A stretch of 41,488 bases of DNA from Bacillota bacterium. GTDB lineage: Bacteria; Bacillota; Clostridia; Peptostreptococcales; Anaerovoracaceae. Shown here piece by piece: positions 1 to 7,653 of this stretch (positions are counted from its first letter, which is position 1; each line of letters starts with the position of its first letter). Where the stretch lies: NCBI GenBank assembly GCA_017397825.1, contig JAFQHT010000101.1, forward strand, positions 1 to 41,488, given 5' to 3'. The position numbers were made by a program, and so were the translations under genes. The notes beneath the pieces are model-generated. The model saw only the letters and a list, made by a program, of their open reading frames with translations. It was not told where the DNA came from and searched no databases.

Positions 1-1
1 A

Positions 2-640
2 AAGAGAGTTGCAGAAGCTGCAGCAGTTGAACTCGGCAAGAAGCTTGGCCTTGTTGACCCAGAAGTTATTTCTGCAGAAATCATGCAGGATGCTGAAGGT
101 ACAAGAATCGAACTCAAGGGCAGAGTTGACTTCGATATCGACCTTACAACTCTTGAAATTCCACCTGAACCACACTACCTCACAGACAAAGAACTCTATG
201 AAGAATTCGAAGGTCGTGAACACATGAAGGTTGTTTGCGGTACAGTTGGTGAAGACGAACACTCCGTAGGTATGAGAGAAATCATCAACATCAAGCACGG
301 TGGTATCGAAAAGTGGGGTATCGAATGCGTATACCTTGGAACTTCCGTACCAGTTGAAAAGATGGTTGACGCTTGTATCGAAGAAAACGCTCAGGCTATC
401 CTTGCTTCCACAATCATTTCTCACGACAACGTTCACTACAAGAACATGAAGAGAATCCACGATCTGGCAGTAGAAAAGGGTATCAGAGATGACATCATTA
501 TCTGCGCTGGTGGTACTCAGGTAATTCCTGAAGAAGCAGTTAAGACAGGTATCGACATGGGCTTCGGCAGAAACTCCCACGGTATCGACGTAGCTACATT
601 CTTAGCTGAAGAAAGACAGAGAAGAAGAGGCGAAAAGTAG
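2..640 (+). CDS. oraE: D-ornithine 4,5-aminomutase large subunit, C-terminal part (partial)
   Basis: The reading frame is open from base 2, so the gene starts upstream of the window; about 212 C-terminal residues are present and the stop is TAG at 638-640. The family uses adenosylcobalamin and PLP to turn D-ornithine into 2,4-diaminopentanoate in clostridial ornithine fermentation. The visible part is the B12-binding Rossmann domain. It carries the base-off cobalamin motif DxHxxG as DEHSVG, with Asp at 254-256, His at 260-262 and Gly at 269-271, followed by glycine-rich nucleotide-loop segments (CAGGTQVIP near 520). The PLP/TIM-barrel half lies outside the window. The downstream ornithine racemase and MutL-like ATPase support OraE over the related lysine 5,6-aminomutase. 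OraS, Ord and OrtAB would be expected upstream but cannot be seen. Codon use is strongly biased (GAA, AAG, ATC), which fits high expression. Confidence 0.87.
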   Translation, partial: KRVAEAAAVELGKKLGLVDPEVISAEIMQDAEGTRIELKGRVDFDIDLTTLEIPPEPHYLTDKELYEEFEGREHMKVVCGTVGEDEHSVGMREIINIKHGGIEKWGIECVYLGTSVPVEKMVDACIEENAQAILASTIISHDNVHYKNMKRIHDLAVEKGIRDDIIICAGGTQVIPEEAVKTGIDMGFGRNSHGIDVATFLAEERQRRRGEK

Positions 641-793
641 CGAACCCTGATTATATTCGGCTTCGCCGAAGCGCCGTTGGCGTAAGGAAGGTTCGATATA
701 ATTCCCTCGATATTGCTCGGGAATTATAACCGATTCAGCCTTGCTGAATCTGAATCGAAACACTTAAAGGGGCTGGGCCTTGGCCCGGTCCCT
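641..793 (+). other. Multi-hairpin structured intergenic element
   Basis: This stretch between oraE and the thioesterase gene is packed with perfect inverted repeats. CGAACC (641-646) pairs with GGTTCG (690-695) and encloses two small hairpins: TTCGGC/GCCGAA (656-661/665-670, 3-nt loop) and CGCC/GGCG (672-675/679-682, 3-nt loop). Then come a 10-bp stem TATAATTCCC/GGGAATTATA (697-706/719-728), an 8-bp stem GATTCAGC/GCTGAATC (732-739/743-750, 3-nt loop) and a terminator-like hairpin at 770-792. Read as RNA it forms a three-way junction followed by three hairpins. It begins directly after the oraE stop codon. It could be a 3' UTR that stabilises or attenuates the messenger, a small RNA, or a repeat family member. 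I do not recognise a known riboswitch. Confidence 0.7.
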
Positions 794-798
794 TTTTT
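769..798 (+). terminator. Rho-independent terminator (possibly partial) after oraE
   Basis: The GC-rich arms GGGCTGGGCC (770-779) and GGCCCGGTCCC (782-792) form a stem with one mismatch and one wobble, followed by six T residues. It ends the oraE transcript or attenuates read-through into the thioesterase-mutL-orr genes, whose first gene starts about 30 bases later without an obvious promoter of its own. Confidence 0.75.
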
Positions 799-824
799 AA
801 TCATTAAAAAAGAGGTATGACACA

Positions 825-1262
825 TTGACTAAAGAGCAATGGGAACAGGGCATGAAAGATGCCTGCACAGAGTATCTTGAAAGATTTGACGGAAGATACA
901 ATGACGTTATTAAGGGCAGTTTTTATGAAGTAAGTTATGAAGAACAGACCCTGTCAATTATTTTTGACACCATGGAATGGGAAATCAACGAAAGAGGAAC
1001 TATCCACGGTGGTGCAATAACAGGCATGTACGATGCGGCAATGGGCGTTGCGGCTAACTGCCTGGCAGGTCCGCCGGCAGCAACTACATGCGATATTTCA
1101 ATTACTTTTATAAGAGGACTGGAATTTGGCCAGCATCCGATTGTAAAAACTTATGTTGTAAAAAACGGACGCAAACTGATCAGACTGAGAGCAGAAATGA
1201 TTTGTCAGGAAACCGGAAATCTGCTTTCTACAGCATCAGGAACTTGGATGCCGTTAGGATAG
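825..1262 (+). CDS. PaaI-type hotdog-fold thioesterase
   Basis: This 145-residue protein has the size and core motif of PaaI/YbgC-like hotdog thioesterases: HGGAITGMYDAAMG (roughly residues 61-75), where the HGG and the following Asp sit at the start of the hotdog helix, and then a long beta-sheet region. Such enzymes hydrolyse acyl-CoA thioesters in the cytoplasm; the substrate cannot be read from sequence. I chose the TTG start at 825 because AGAGGT at 811-816 lies 8 bases before it; the next in-frame ATG (851) has no good ribosome site. It lies between oraE and the mutL-like gene, so it may act on an acyl-CoA from the ornithine pathway, whose thiolase step gives acetyl-CoA and alanine. That link is inference. 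Confidence 0.75.
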   Translation: MTKEQWEQGMKDACTEYLERFDGRYNDVIKGSFYEVSYEEQTLSIIFDTMEWEINERGTIHGGAITGMYDAAMGVAANCLAGPPAATTCDISITFIRGLEFGQHPIVKTYVVKNGRKLIRLRAEMICQETGNLLSTASGTWMPLG

Positions 1263-1282
1263 ATTAAAATGGAGGTACGAAG

Positions 1283-3034
1283 ATGAAAGTAGATGTTTTG
1301 GTAGCTGAAATCGGCTCAACCACAACGGTTGTAAATGCTTTCAAGGATCTGGATACTGAAAATCCGGTATTCTGGGCGCAGGGACAGGCACCAACATCGG
1401 TTCTTGACGGAGACGTGAGAATCGGGCTTCAGGGTGCCATCGACGACCTTTGTAAAAAAATGAATATAGACAAGCTTGAATATGATGAAATGCTGGCAAC
1501 ATCATCAGCCGCAGGCGGTCTTAAGATGACTGTTCACGGTCTGGTATATGATATGACTGCCAAGGCTGCCAAGGAAGCGGCCCTCGGAGCAGGCGGCATT
1601 ATCCATGATATCACCGTGGGCAAGCTGAGAAGAACCGATATGGCAAGAATCAAGGAAATCAATCCGAATCTGATTCTTATTGCCGGCGGCGTTGATTATG
1701 GTGAAAGAGACACTGCAATCTATAACGCAGAAATGATCAGAACTCTTGGCCTGAAAACCCCTGTGGTATATGCAGGAAACATTGAAAACCAGGACGAAAT
1801 GAAGCTTATCTTTGATGAAGAAAGCGGCCAGTACCTTTACCTGGTGGACAATGTTTATCCTAAAATCGATACACTTAATGTAGAACCTTGCCGTAAAGTT
1901 ATTCAGGATGCTTTTGAAGACCACATTACTCATGCACCGGGCATGGAACATGTGCGCGATATGGTAAATGGTCCGATTATTCCTACGCCGGGTGCAGTTA
2001 TGGAATGTACCAAACTTCTTTATGACTGTATCGGTGATGTAATGACCATCGACGTCGGCGGCGCAACAACCGACGTGCACGCAGTAACAGAGGACTCCGA
2101 CGCAGTTGCAAGAGTTCTTACAGCACCTGAACCTAAAGCAAAGAGAACTGTAGAAGGTGACCTGGGTGTTTATGTAAACAGAATGAAGGTTATCGAATCC
2201 ATCGGTGAAGAAAAGCTTCGTGAAGAATGCGAAACAACTCTCAACATCGACCTTGATAAAACGCTTGAAACTTACGTTGCAATTCCTAAAACAGAAGACG
2301 AATTCAAGCTGGTTGAACGCCTGACCAAGGAAGCGGTGCTTCGTGCCGTTGAAAGACATGCAGGCCAGATCAGATACGTATATGGTCCGTCCGGCCGCCA
2401 GACTGTGGCAGAAGGTAAAGACCTTACTCAGGTAAAATATATCGTAGGAACCGGTGGTGCACTGACAAGACTCCCACACAGAGTTGAAATCATGAGCCAG
2501 ATTCCTAAGGACAATCTGACAGGAATGAAGCTTTATCCTGGCGATGCAGTGAAGATTCTTGTAGATAATGATTACATCATGGCATCACTGGGAGTGCTTT
2601 CCAAAACGCACAGAGAAGGCGCAATAAGGCTTCTTGGAAAGAGCCTTGGAATGGAACTTTCTGAAAGAGAAGTGGTTTCCAACACTTCAAGGTTCATTGA
2701 AGAACTTCAGAGAGTGAATAATGCCAAAGTAGCCAAGGAAGAAGAACGTGCCCGTCACATCAAAGAAATGGAAGACATGGGCTACGACATGACCGACTAC
2801 AAAGAAGCGCTTGCAGAAAAAATCGGCGGTGCAACTGCAGAAGAAGTTGCAGCTGCAAAGGCAGAAGCTCTTAAGGAAACAGAACCGGTTATTGAAGAAA
2901 GACCATCATCCGCAGATGATTATGATTCCAAAGCACACGTAATGCGTGGCTGCGGAGAAGTTGACGGCAGACCTAACTGCGACCGCAACTGCAGAACTTG
3001 TTACCGCAAGCACTGCAAGTGGCGTCAGGTTTAA
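1283..3034 (+). CDS. MutL/GlmL-family ASKHA ATPase with Cys-rich tail
   Basis: The 583-residue protein belongs to the MutL/GlmL family found beside B12-dependent aminomutases and glutamate mutase. It has two ASKHA-type phosphate-binding signatures: VAEIGSTTT near residues 7-15 and TIDVGGATTDVH from residue 255. The third conserved stretch, YIVGTGGALTRLP, is near residue 390. Family members of about 460 residues are thought to reactivate or chaperone the mutase by exchanging damaged cobalamin, but biochemical proof is limited. This copy is longer: it ends in a charged, coiled-coil-like stretch (about 480-545) and a tail with five cysteines (557, 566, 570, 573, 578) that could bind zinc or an iron-sulfur cluster. 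The start ATG follows GGAGG at a good distance. It lies between oraE and the racemase gene, so ornithine aminomutase is the likely client. Confidence 0.8.
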   Translation: MKVDVLVAEIGSTTTVVNAFKDLDTENPVFWAQGQAPTSVLDGDVRIGLQGAIDDLCKKMNIDKLEYDEMLATSSAAGGLKMTVHGLVYDMTAKAAKEAALGAGGIIHDITVGKLRRTDMARIKEINPNLILIAGGVDYGERDTAIYNAEMIRTLGLKTPVVYAGNIENQDEMKLIFDEESGQYLYLVDNVYPKIDTLNVEPCRKVIQDAFEDHITHAPGMEHVRDMVNGPIIPTPGAVMECTKLLYDCIGDVMTIDVGGATTDVHAVTEDSDAVARVLTAPEPKAKRTVEGDLGVYVNRMKVIESIGEEKLREECETTLNIDLDKTLETYVAIPKTEDEFKLVERLTKEAVLRAVERHAGQIRYVYGPSGRQTVAEGKDLTQVKYIVGTGGALTRLPHRVEIMSQIPKDNLTGMKLYPGDAVKILVDNDYIMASLGVLSKTHREGAIRLLGKSLGMELSEREVVSNTSRFIEELQRVNNAKVAKEEERARHIKEMEDMGYDMTDYKEALAEKIGGATAEEVAAAKAEALKETEPVIEERPSSADDYDSKAHVMRGCGEVDGRPNCDRNCRTCYRKHCKWRQV

Positions 3035-3070
3035 AAGATATATCAGCTGTAAATATTAAGGAGGAAAATT

Positions 3071-4159
3071 ATGTACCCAAGACTCGTTGTTGATTTAAAT
3101 AAGTTAAAAGGAAATCTTGATGCAGTGGCAAAGATTACTAAAGAAGAAGGAAACTGCTCACTGATGATCGTTACCAAAGGCCTTTGTGCTGACCCTGAAA
3201 TGGCAGCAATGGTTGCAAGTCACCCTGCAGTAGATTTTATGGCAGACTCCAGAGTACAGAATATCAAGACTTACGCAGAAATCGCAAGACAGAACGGCAA
3301 AAAGACAGTTCTTTTAAGAATTCCAATGCACGCAGAAGTTGCTGACGTAGTAAAGTACGTTGACCTGAGCTTCAACTCCGAACTTTCCACAATCAGACTT
3401 CTCAACGAAGAAGCAGGCAAGCTGGGAATCAAGCACAACATTCTGCTTATGATCGACCTTGGCGACCTTCGTGAAGGTATCTTCTTCCAGAACGAAGACC
3501 TGATCTTTGCAGCAGTAGAAGAAATCCTCGGCCTTGAAAACATCAACCTTTACGGTGTAGGCGTAAACCTTACATGCTACGGCGCAATCATTCCTAAGAA
3601 TGACAACCTTTCTCAGCTTGTGGGCGTTGCACGTAAGATCGAAGAAAAGTTCGGTATCAAGCTCGAAATGGTTTCCGGCGGCAACTCCAGCTCTATCTAC
3701 CTCATCGGTAAGGGCGAGCTTCCTGAAGGAGTTAATAACCTCCGTCTCGGAGAATCTTTCCTCCTTGGTAACGACACTGCATACGGAGAAAAATTACCTG
3801 GTACAGTAAGCGATACTCTTATCCTTGAAGCTCAGATTGTAGAACTCAAGGAAAAACCATCTCTTCCAATCGGTGAAGTAGGGGTTGACGCATTCGGTCA
3901 GAAGCCTTATTATGAAGACAGAGGTATTATCAAGAGAGCAATTATCGCAATCGGCAAACAGGATACAGACATTGACAGCATGGAACCTCTTGATGAAAAA
4001 ATCGATATTTTAGGCGGAAGCTCCGACCACATTATCCTTGATGTGACAAAATCCGACAAAGAATACCAGGTTGGCGATGTTGTTCAGTTCGTACTTGGTT
4101 ATGGCGGAATGCTCAAGACTGCAACAAGTGCATATGTGGAAAAAGCTTACGTCAGATAA
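3071..4159 (+). CDS. orr: Ornithine racemase (PLP, alanine racemase fold)
   Basis: The 362-residue protein has the N-terminal alanine-racemase-type TIM barrel that binds PLP. The candidate Schiff-base lysine is K36 in MIVTKGL, and the phosphate-binding part of the barrel includes SGGNSSS (about residues 201-207) and LRLGES (about 225-230). Family members in amino-acid-fermenting clostridia convert L-ornithine to D-ornithine, the substrate of ornithine 4,5-aminomutase. The start ATG has AAGGAGG just upstream, and the gene follows the mutL-like gene after 36 bases. Position within the oraE locus favours ornithine racemase over alanine racemase; the protein is also annotated in some genomes as an alanine/ornithine racemase family PLP enzyme. 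It is cytoplasmic. Confidence 0.85.
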   Translation: MYPRLVVDLNKLKGNLDAVAKITKEEGNCSLMIVTKGLCADPEMAAMVASHPAVDFMADSRVQNIKTYAEIARQNGKKTVLLRIPMHAEVADVVKYVDLSFNSELSTIRLLNEEAGKLGIKHNILLMIDLGDLREGIFFQNEDLIFAAVEEILGLENINLYGVGVNLTCYGAIIPKNDNLSQLVGVARKIEEKFGIKLEMVSGGNSSSIYLIGKGELPEGVNNLRLGESFLLGNDTAYGEKLPGTVSDTLILEAQIVELKEKPSLPIGEVGVDAFGQKPYYEDRGIIKRAIIAIGKQDTDIDSMEPLDEKIDILGGSSDHIILDVTKSDKEYQVGDVVQFVLGYGGMLKTATSAYVEKAYVR

Positions 4160-4174
4160 TGACGAGGTGAAATT

Positions 4175-4810
4175 ATGTTTTTAAAGAAAAAGTATGACAA
4201 AGCAGGCCCCCTGGTTGCAAAGGAACTGGAAAAACGCGGTTTTGATGCGTACTACGTTTCCACTAAAGAAGAAGCAAAGGACAAAGTCCTTTCCATGATT
4301 CCTGAAGGTTCTTCAGTTGCATGGGGCGGAAGCATGACTCTCAACGAAACAGGTATCAAGGATGCTATCAAGGCAGGCAACTACACAGTAATCGACCGTG
4401 AAACAGCACAGCCTTTCACAGATGAATGGATGGCAATTATGCGTCAGGCGCTTACATCTGACTTCTTCCTCATGAGTTCCAACGCGATTACTGAAGATGG
4501 TCAGCTGGTTAACATTGACGGACTTGGAAACAGAGTGGCAGCACTTTGCTTCGGACCTAAGGAAGTTATCGTTGTTTCAGGCATGAACAAAGTTGTGTGC
4601 AGCCTGGACGATGCATGGGAAAGAGCAAGAAACTTTGCGTCACCACTTAATTCACAGAGATATGAGAATCTTGCAAATCCTTGCGTAGTTACTGGTATGT
4701 GTTCCGACTGCAAGAGCCAGCAGTCAATCTGCTCACAGTTTGTGGTAACAAGACTTGTTAAGAACAAGAGAGTAAAAGTAGTCCTTGTTGGCGAAGATCT
4801 TGGATTCTAA
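4175..4810 (+). CDS. LUD-domain protein (LutC/YkgG-like)
   Basis: The 211-residue protein matches the LUD (DUF162) domain family. Visible family features are a Rossmann-like N-terminus with VAWGGSMTLNETGI (about residues 48-61) and the segment ITEDGQLVNIDGLGNRVA (about 106-123), which is the most typical LUD signature. Near the C-terminus it has a cysteine group CSDCKSQQSIC (about 175-185). LUD proteins include the L-lactate utilisation subunits LutB/LutC; stand-alone clostridial members have no settled function. Only 15 bases separate it from the racemase gene, so it is the last gene of the ornithine cluster before the terminator at 4841. A redox or CoA-related role in ornithine fermentation is possible but not shown by the sequence. 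Confidence 0.8.
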   Translation: MFLKKKYDKAGPLVAKELEKRGFDAYYVSTKEEAKDKVLSMIPEGSSVAWGGSMTLNETGIKDAIKAGNYTVIDRETAQPFTDEWMAIMRQALTSDFFLMSSNAITEDGQLVNIDGLGNRVAALCFGPKEVIVVSGMNKVVCSLDDAWERARNFASPLNSQRYENLANPCVVTGMCSDCKSQQSICSQFVVTRLVKNKRVKVVLVGEDLGF

Positions 4811-4840
4811 ATTCTGAAACTACACATCATAAAAAATAAC

Positions 4841-4868
4841 GCCGGATGCATGTGCTTCCGGCATTTTG
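4841..4868. terminator. Terminator between convergent genes
   Basis: GCCGGA (4841-4846) pairs with TCCGGC (4857-4862), and the inner GCA/TGC pairs extend the stem across a T-T mismatch. It follows the LUD gene and is flanked by an A-run on the left and ATTTTG on the right, so it can stop transcription from both sides: the ornithine cluster and the converging flavin reductase-rubredoxin gene. Confidence 0.75.
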
Positions 4869-4885
4869 TCATGCTTTGGACCTTT

Positions 4886-5515
4886 TTATCTTTCGACTCT
4901 TTCAAAGTCTGATGCAGGGTGTTTGCAGAGTGGGCAGATAAAGTCTTCAGGGATAGGGTCTCCTTCATAAACATATCCGCAGATTTTGCATACCCATACA
5001 ACCTTCTTTTCTTCGGAAGCAGGTGCTGCCGCAGGCTTAGGTTTGATGTTTGCAAAGTAGTAAGCGTAGGTTGCTGAAGGATCTTCTGCGAGAACTTCTG
5101 CTTCTGTAACTTCTGCAATGAAAAGTGTGTGTGTGCCGTAATCAAGAGCGTCCACAACCTTTCCTGAAATAAAAGCGTTAGTGCCTTCAGTAACATAAAG
5201 CACACCATTTTCACCGCGTTTCACATTAGCTTCGTAACCAGCAAACTTGTCAGTATCTCTGCCTGACTGGAAACCGAAACGCTTGAAAATATCAAAAGTT
5301 GCCTTTTCGGACAGGATTGATACGCTGAAAACACCTGTCTTCAGAATCATGTCGTGAGTGTAGTTCGCCTTGTTTACAGCGATGCTGATACGGTTAGGAT
5401 CAACAGTAATCTGTGCAGCAGTGTTGATGATGCAGCCGTTGTCTTTTTCTCCGTCTTTTGCAGTAAGTACGAAAAGACCGTAAGATAATTTCTGGAAAGT
5501 TAAATTATCAACCAT
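4886..5515 (-). CDS. Flavin reductase-rubredoxin fusion (high-molecular-weight rubredoxin)
   Basis: The 209-residue protein joins an N-terminal FMN-binding flavin reductase domain (about residues 1-155; GCIINTAAQ and the downstream SVSILSEKATFD typify this split-barrel family) through a Pro/Ala-rich linker (about 158-167) to a C-terminal rubredoxin with two CxxC knuckles, CKICGYVYEG and CPLCK. In Moorella the equivalent Hrb passes electrons from NADH to the flavodiiron protein FprA. Here it lies 38 bases downstream of a flavodiiron gene that already carries the same two domains, and the two versions are very similar throughout. A tandem partial duplication is the simplest explanation. It is likely co-transcribed with that gene, because no promoter is evident in the short gap; an AGGAGG site precedes the start. 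Confidence 0.88.
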   Translation of the reverse strand: MVDNLTFQKLSYGLFVLTAKDGEKDNGCIINTAAQITVDPNRISIAVNKANYTHDMILKTGVFSVSILSEKATFDIFKRFGFQSGRDTDKFAGYEANVKRGENGVLYVTEGTNAFISGKVVDALDYGTHTLFIAEVTEAEVLAEDPSATYAYYFANIKPKPAAAPASEEKKVVWVCKICGYVYEGDPIPEDFICPLCKHPASDFERVER

Positions 5516-5553
5516 TTTAAAACCTCCTGAATGTACCCTTTATAATATTATAT

Positions 5554-7416
5554 TTATTCTACCTTTTCAAAATCTTCAGGGCCGTGTTTGCAGAGCGGAC
5601 ATACGAAATCATCAGGCAGAGTATCGCCTTCGTGAACATATCCGCAGATCTTGCAGACATAGCCAGTCTTCTTTTCTTCAATCTTTGGCTGTGGTTTTGG
5701 CTTGATGTGATCGAAGTAGTAAGCATATGTAACAGATGGTTCTTCACCGATAACAGTTGCTTCTGTAACTTCTGCCACGAAAAGTGTATGAGTGCCATAA
5801 TCGTAGGACTCGATAACCTTGGCAGAAATAAAGGAGTTGGTTCCTTCTGTCACATATACCAGGCCGTTGGCGCTGCGTGCAATGTGCTCTTCATAACCGG
5901 CAAACTTATCTGTGTCCTTGCCGGACTGGAAACCGAAGCGCTTGAACATATCGAAAGGCGCATTCTGGGCAAGAACTGACACGTTGAAAAGACCGGTTGC
6001 CATAATTATATCGTGAGTGTAGTTTGCTTTGTTTACAGCTATGTTGATTCTCTTAGGAGTATCAGTGAGCTGAGCAGCAGTATTGATAATGCAGCCGTTG
6101 TCCTTTTCTCCGGATTTTGCGGTAAGTACGAAAAGACCGTAGGAAAGTTTCTGCATAGCAACCGGGTCGATTTCTGCAGCAGCCACAGCAGCCTCGTTAA
6201 CCACAGGTTTTTCAAAACGAGGAACTGTGTTGTAAATTGCTTCAACCAGTGCGTCGATTTCAGCATCCTGTCCAGGCTTAAGGGAAGATTTCAGAGTAAT
6301 CATGTCACCGACAAAAGTCATGTCCTTACATTCGGAAAGAATCTTTTTCATAAGGCCGCCGCTTGTAGGTGCCCATGAACCGTTTTCCACCAGCGCGACA
6401 GTTCTGTTCTGAATGTTGTGGGAAGCCAGGTCGTGAAGGAGCTCTTCCATTGATACGAAAATACCTGCGTTGTATGTAGTTGATGCAAAGAGCAGGTGGC
6501 TCCACTTGAAAGCCGCTGCTACAATCTCGGATGCAGGCGTTACGGAAACATCAAACATAACTGTCTTGATTCCTTTGTCGCGGAGTCTTGAAGAAATGAT
6601 TTCAGCTGTGTTTTCAGTATTGCCGTAAACAGAAGCATAGGCAATCATAACACCGGTTTCTTCAGGCGTGTATGTACTCCATTTTACATATTTGTCAATA
6701 TAGTCTTCGTAGTGGCTTCTCCATACGAAACCGTGAAGAGGGCAGATCATCTTGATGCCAAGCGGATGTACTTTGTGAAGCAGCGACTGAACCTGCGGGC
6801 CGTATTTACCTACGATATTTGCGTAGTAACGGCGTGCCTCATCCATGTATTCATTGTCAAAGTCAACTTCATCAGCAAAGATTGCTCCGTTAAGTGCTCC
6901 GAATGTACCGAAAGCGTCAGCAGAGAAAAGGATGCCTCTTTCCAGGTCAAAAGTAACCATAACTTCAGGCCAGTGGACCATAGGTGCCATTATGAACTGA
7001 AGTGTGTGGTGACCTGTGTTCATTGTGGAGCCTTCTTTTACTATGTAAGCTCTGGAACGGATGTCCATGTGGAAGAACTGGTCAATCATTGCAGCGATTT
7101 TTTCGTTGCATACTATTTTTACGTCAGGGTATCTGAGCAGCAGTTCAACCAGAGTAGCAGAATGGTCAGGCTCCATGTGCTGGATTACCACAAAATCCAG
7201 ATGGCGGCCGCCAAGTGCATGTTCGACATTTTCAAAGAAAACTTTACCTACAGCCTTGTCCACTGTATCGAAAAGCACAGTTGTGTCGTCAAGGAGCAGG
7301 TATGAGTTATAGGAAACACCCCTCGGTACGGAGTAAACACCCTCAAACATGGCCAGACGTCTGTCGTTGGCGCCTACCCAGATTAAATCATCAAGTATTT
7401 TTTTTGTGCAGTGCAT
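5554..7416 (-). CDS. Four-domain flavodiiron protein (FprA-flavin reductase-rubredoxin)
   Basis: The 620-residue cytoplasmic enzyme is predicted to reduce O2 to water and/or NO to N2O. Domain order: metallo-beta-lactamase-like diiron domain (about 1-250), flavodoxin (about 255-400; YASVYGNTENTAE is the FMN phosphate loop), flavin reductase (about 420-570), rubredoxin (about 578-620; two CxxC pairs). All six diiron ligands are present: H80, E82, D84, H148, D167 and H228. Having reductase and rubredoxin on one chain should let it take electrons directly from NAD(P)H. The start ATG follows AGGAGG at 8 bases. It is the first gene of a two-gene minus-strand operon with the free flavin reductase-rubredoxin gene. 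Substrate preference (O2 or NO) cannot be read from sequence. This is the expected protection for an anaerobe. Confidence 0.93.
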   Translation of the reverse strand: MHCTKKILDDLIWVGANDRRLAMFEGVYSVPRGVSYNSYLLLDDTTVLFDTVDKAVGKVFFENVEHALGGRHLDFVVIQHMEPDHSATLVELLLRYPDVKIVCNEKIAAMIDQFFHMDIRSRAYIVKEGSTMNTGHHTLQFIMAPMVHWPEVMVTFDLERGILFSADAFGTFGALNGAIFADEVDFDNEYMDEARRYYANIVGKYGPQVQSLLHKVHPLGIKMICPLHGFVWRSHYEDYIDKYVKWSTYTPEETGVMIAYASVYGNTENTAEIISSRLRDKGIKTVMFDVSVTPASEIVAAAFKWSHLLFASTTYNAGIFVSMEELLHDLASHNIQNRTVALVENGSWAPTSGGLMKKILSECKDMTFVGDMITLKSSLKPGQDAEIDALVEAIYNTVPRFEKPVVNEAAVAAAEIDPVAMQKLSYGLFVLTAKSGEKDNGCIINTAAQLTDTPKRINIAVNKANYTHDIIMATGLFNVSVLAQNAPFDMFKRFGFQSGKDTDKFAGYEEHIARSANGLVYVTEGTNSFISAKVIESYDYGTHTLFVAEVTEATVIGEEPSVTYAYYFDHIKPKPQPKIEEKKTGYVCKICGYVHEGDTLPDDFVCPLCKHGPEDFEKVE

Positions 7417-7468
7417 AGTTTGCCTCCTGTTAACAAATTTAGTCCTGATTAAGTTTTTTGATAAACAT

Positions 7469-7500
7469 ATTATACTACTAATTTACACATTTTTGTGAAA
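7469..7500 (-). promoter_or_regulatory. Promoter and inverted repeat upstream of the flavodiiron gene
   Basis: On the minus strand a TATAAT box (plus 7469-7474) lies about 50 bases before the flavodiiron start. Just upstream is an inverted repeat TTTACACA (7482-7489) / TGTGAAA (7494-7500) covering the spacer and -35 region, where a repressor could bind. It is not a standard FNR (TTGAT-N4-ATCAA) site. No good -35 hexamer is present. Confidence 0.5.
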
Positions 7501-7653
7501 ATTTAATCAGATAAATAGAAAAAGTTATTGCAGAAATTTATTGTAGAAAAGGTGCATTTCGTGGCCTGAAAAGAACCTTTCATGCACTTTGTAAGCGAAA
7601 CTGTGATTTTATGGTAATGTATTATATTATAGTGGATTAAGGAGGTACAGATT

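Noticed and set aside
1505-2479. Long open frame on the minus strand opposite the MutL-like gene
   Set aside because: It lies wholly inside a well supported gene in the opposite strand, has no ribosome site and an odd Cys/Phe/His-rich translation typical of antisense frames of biased codons.
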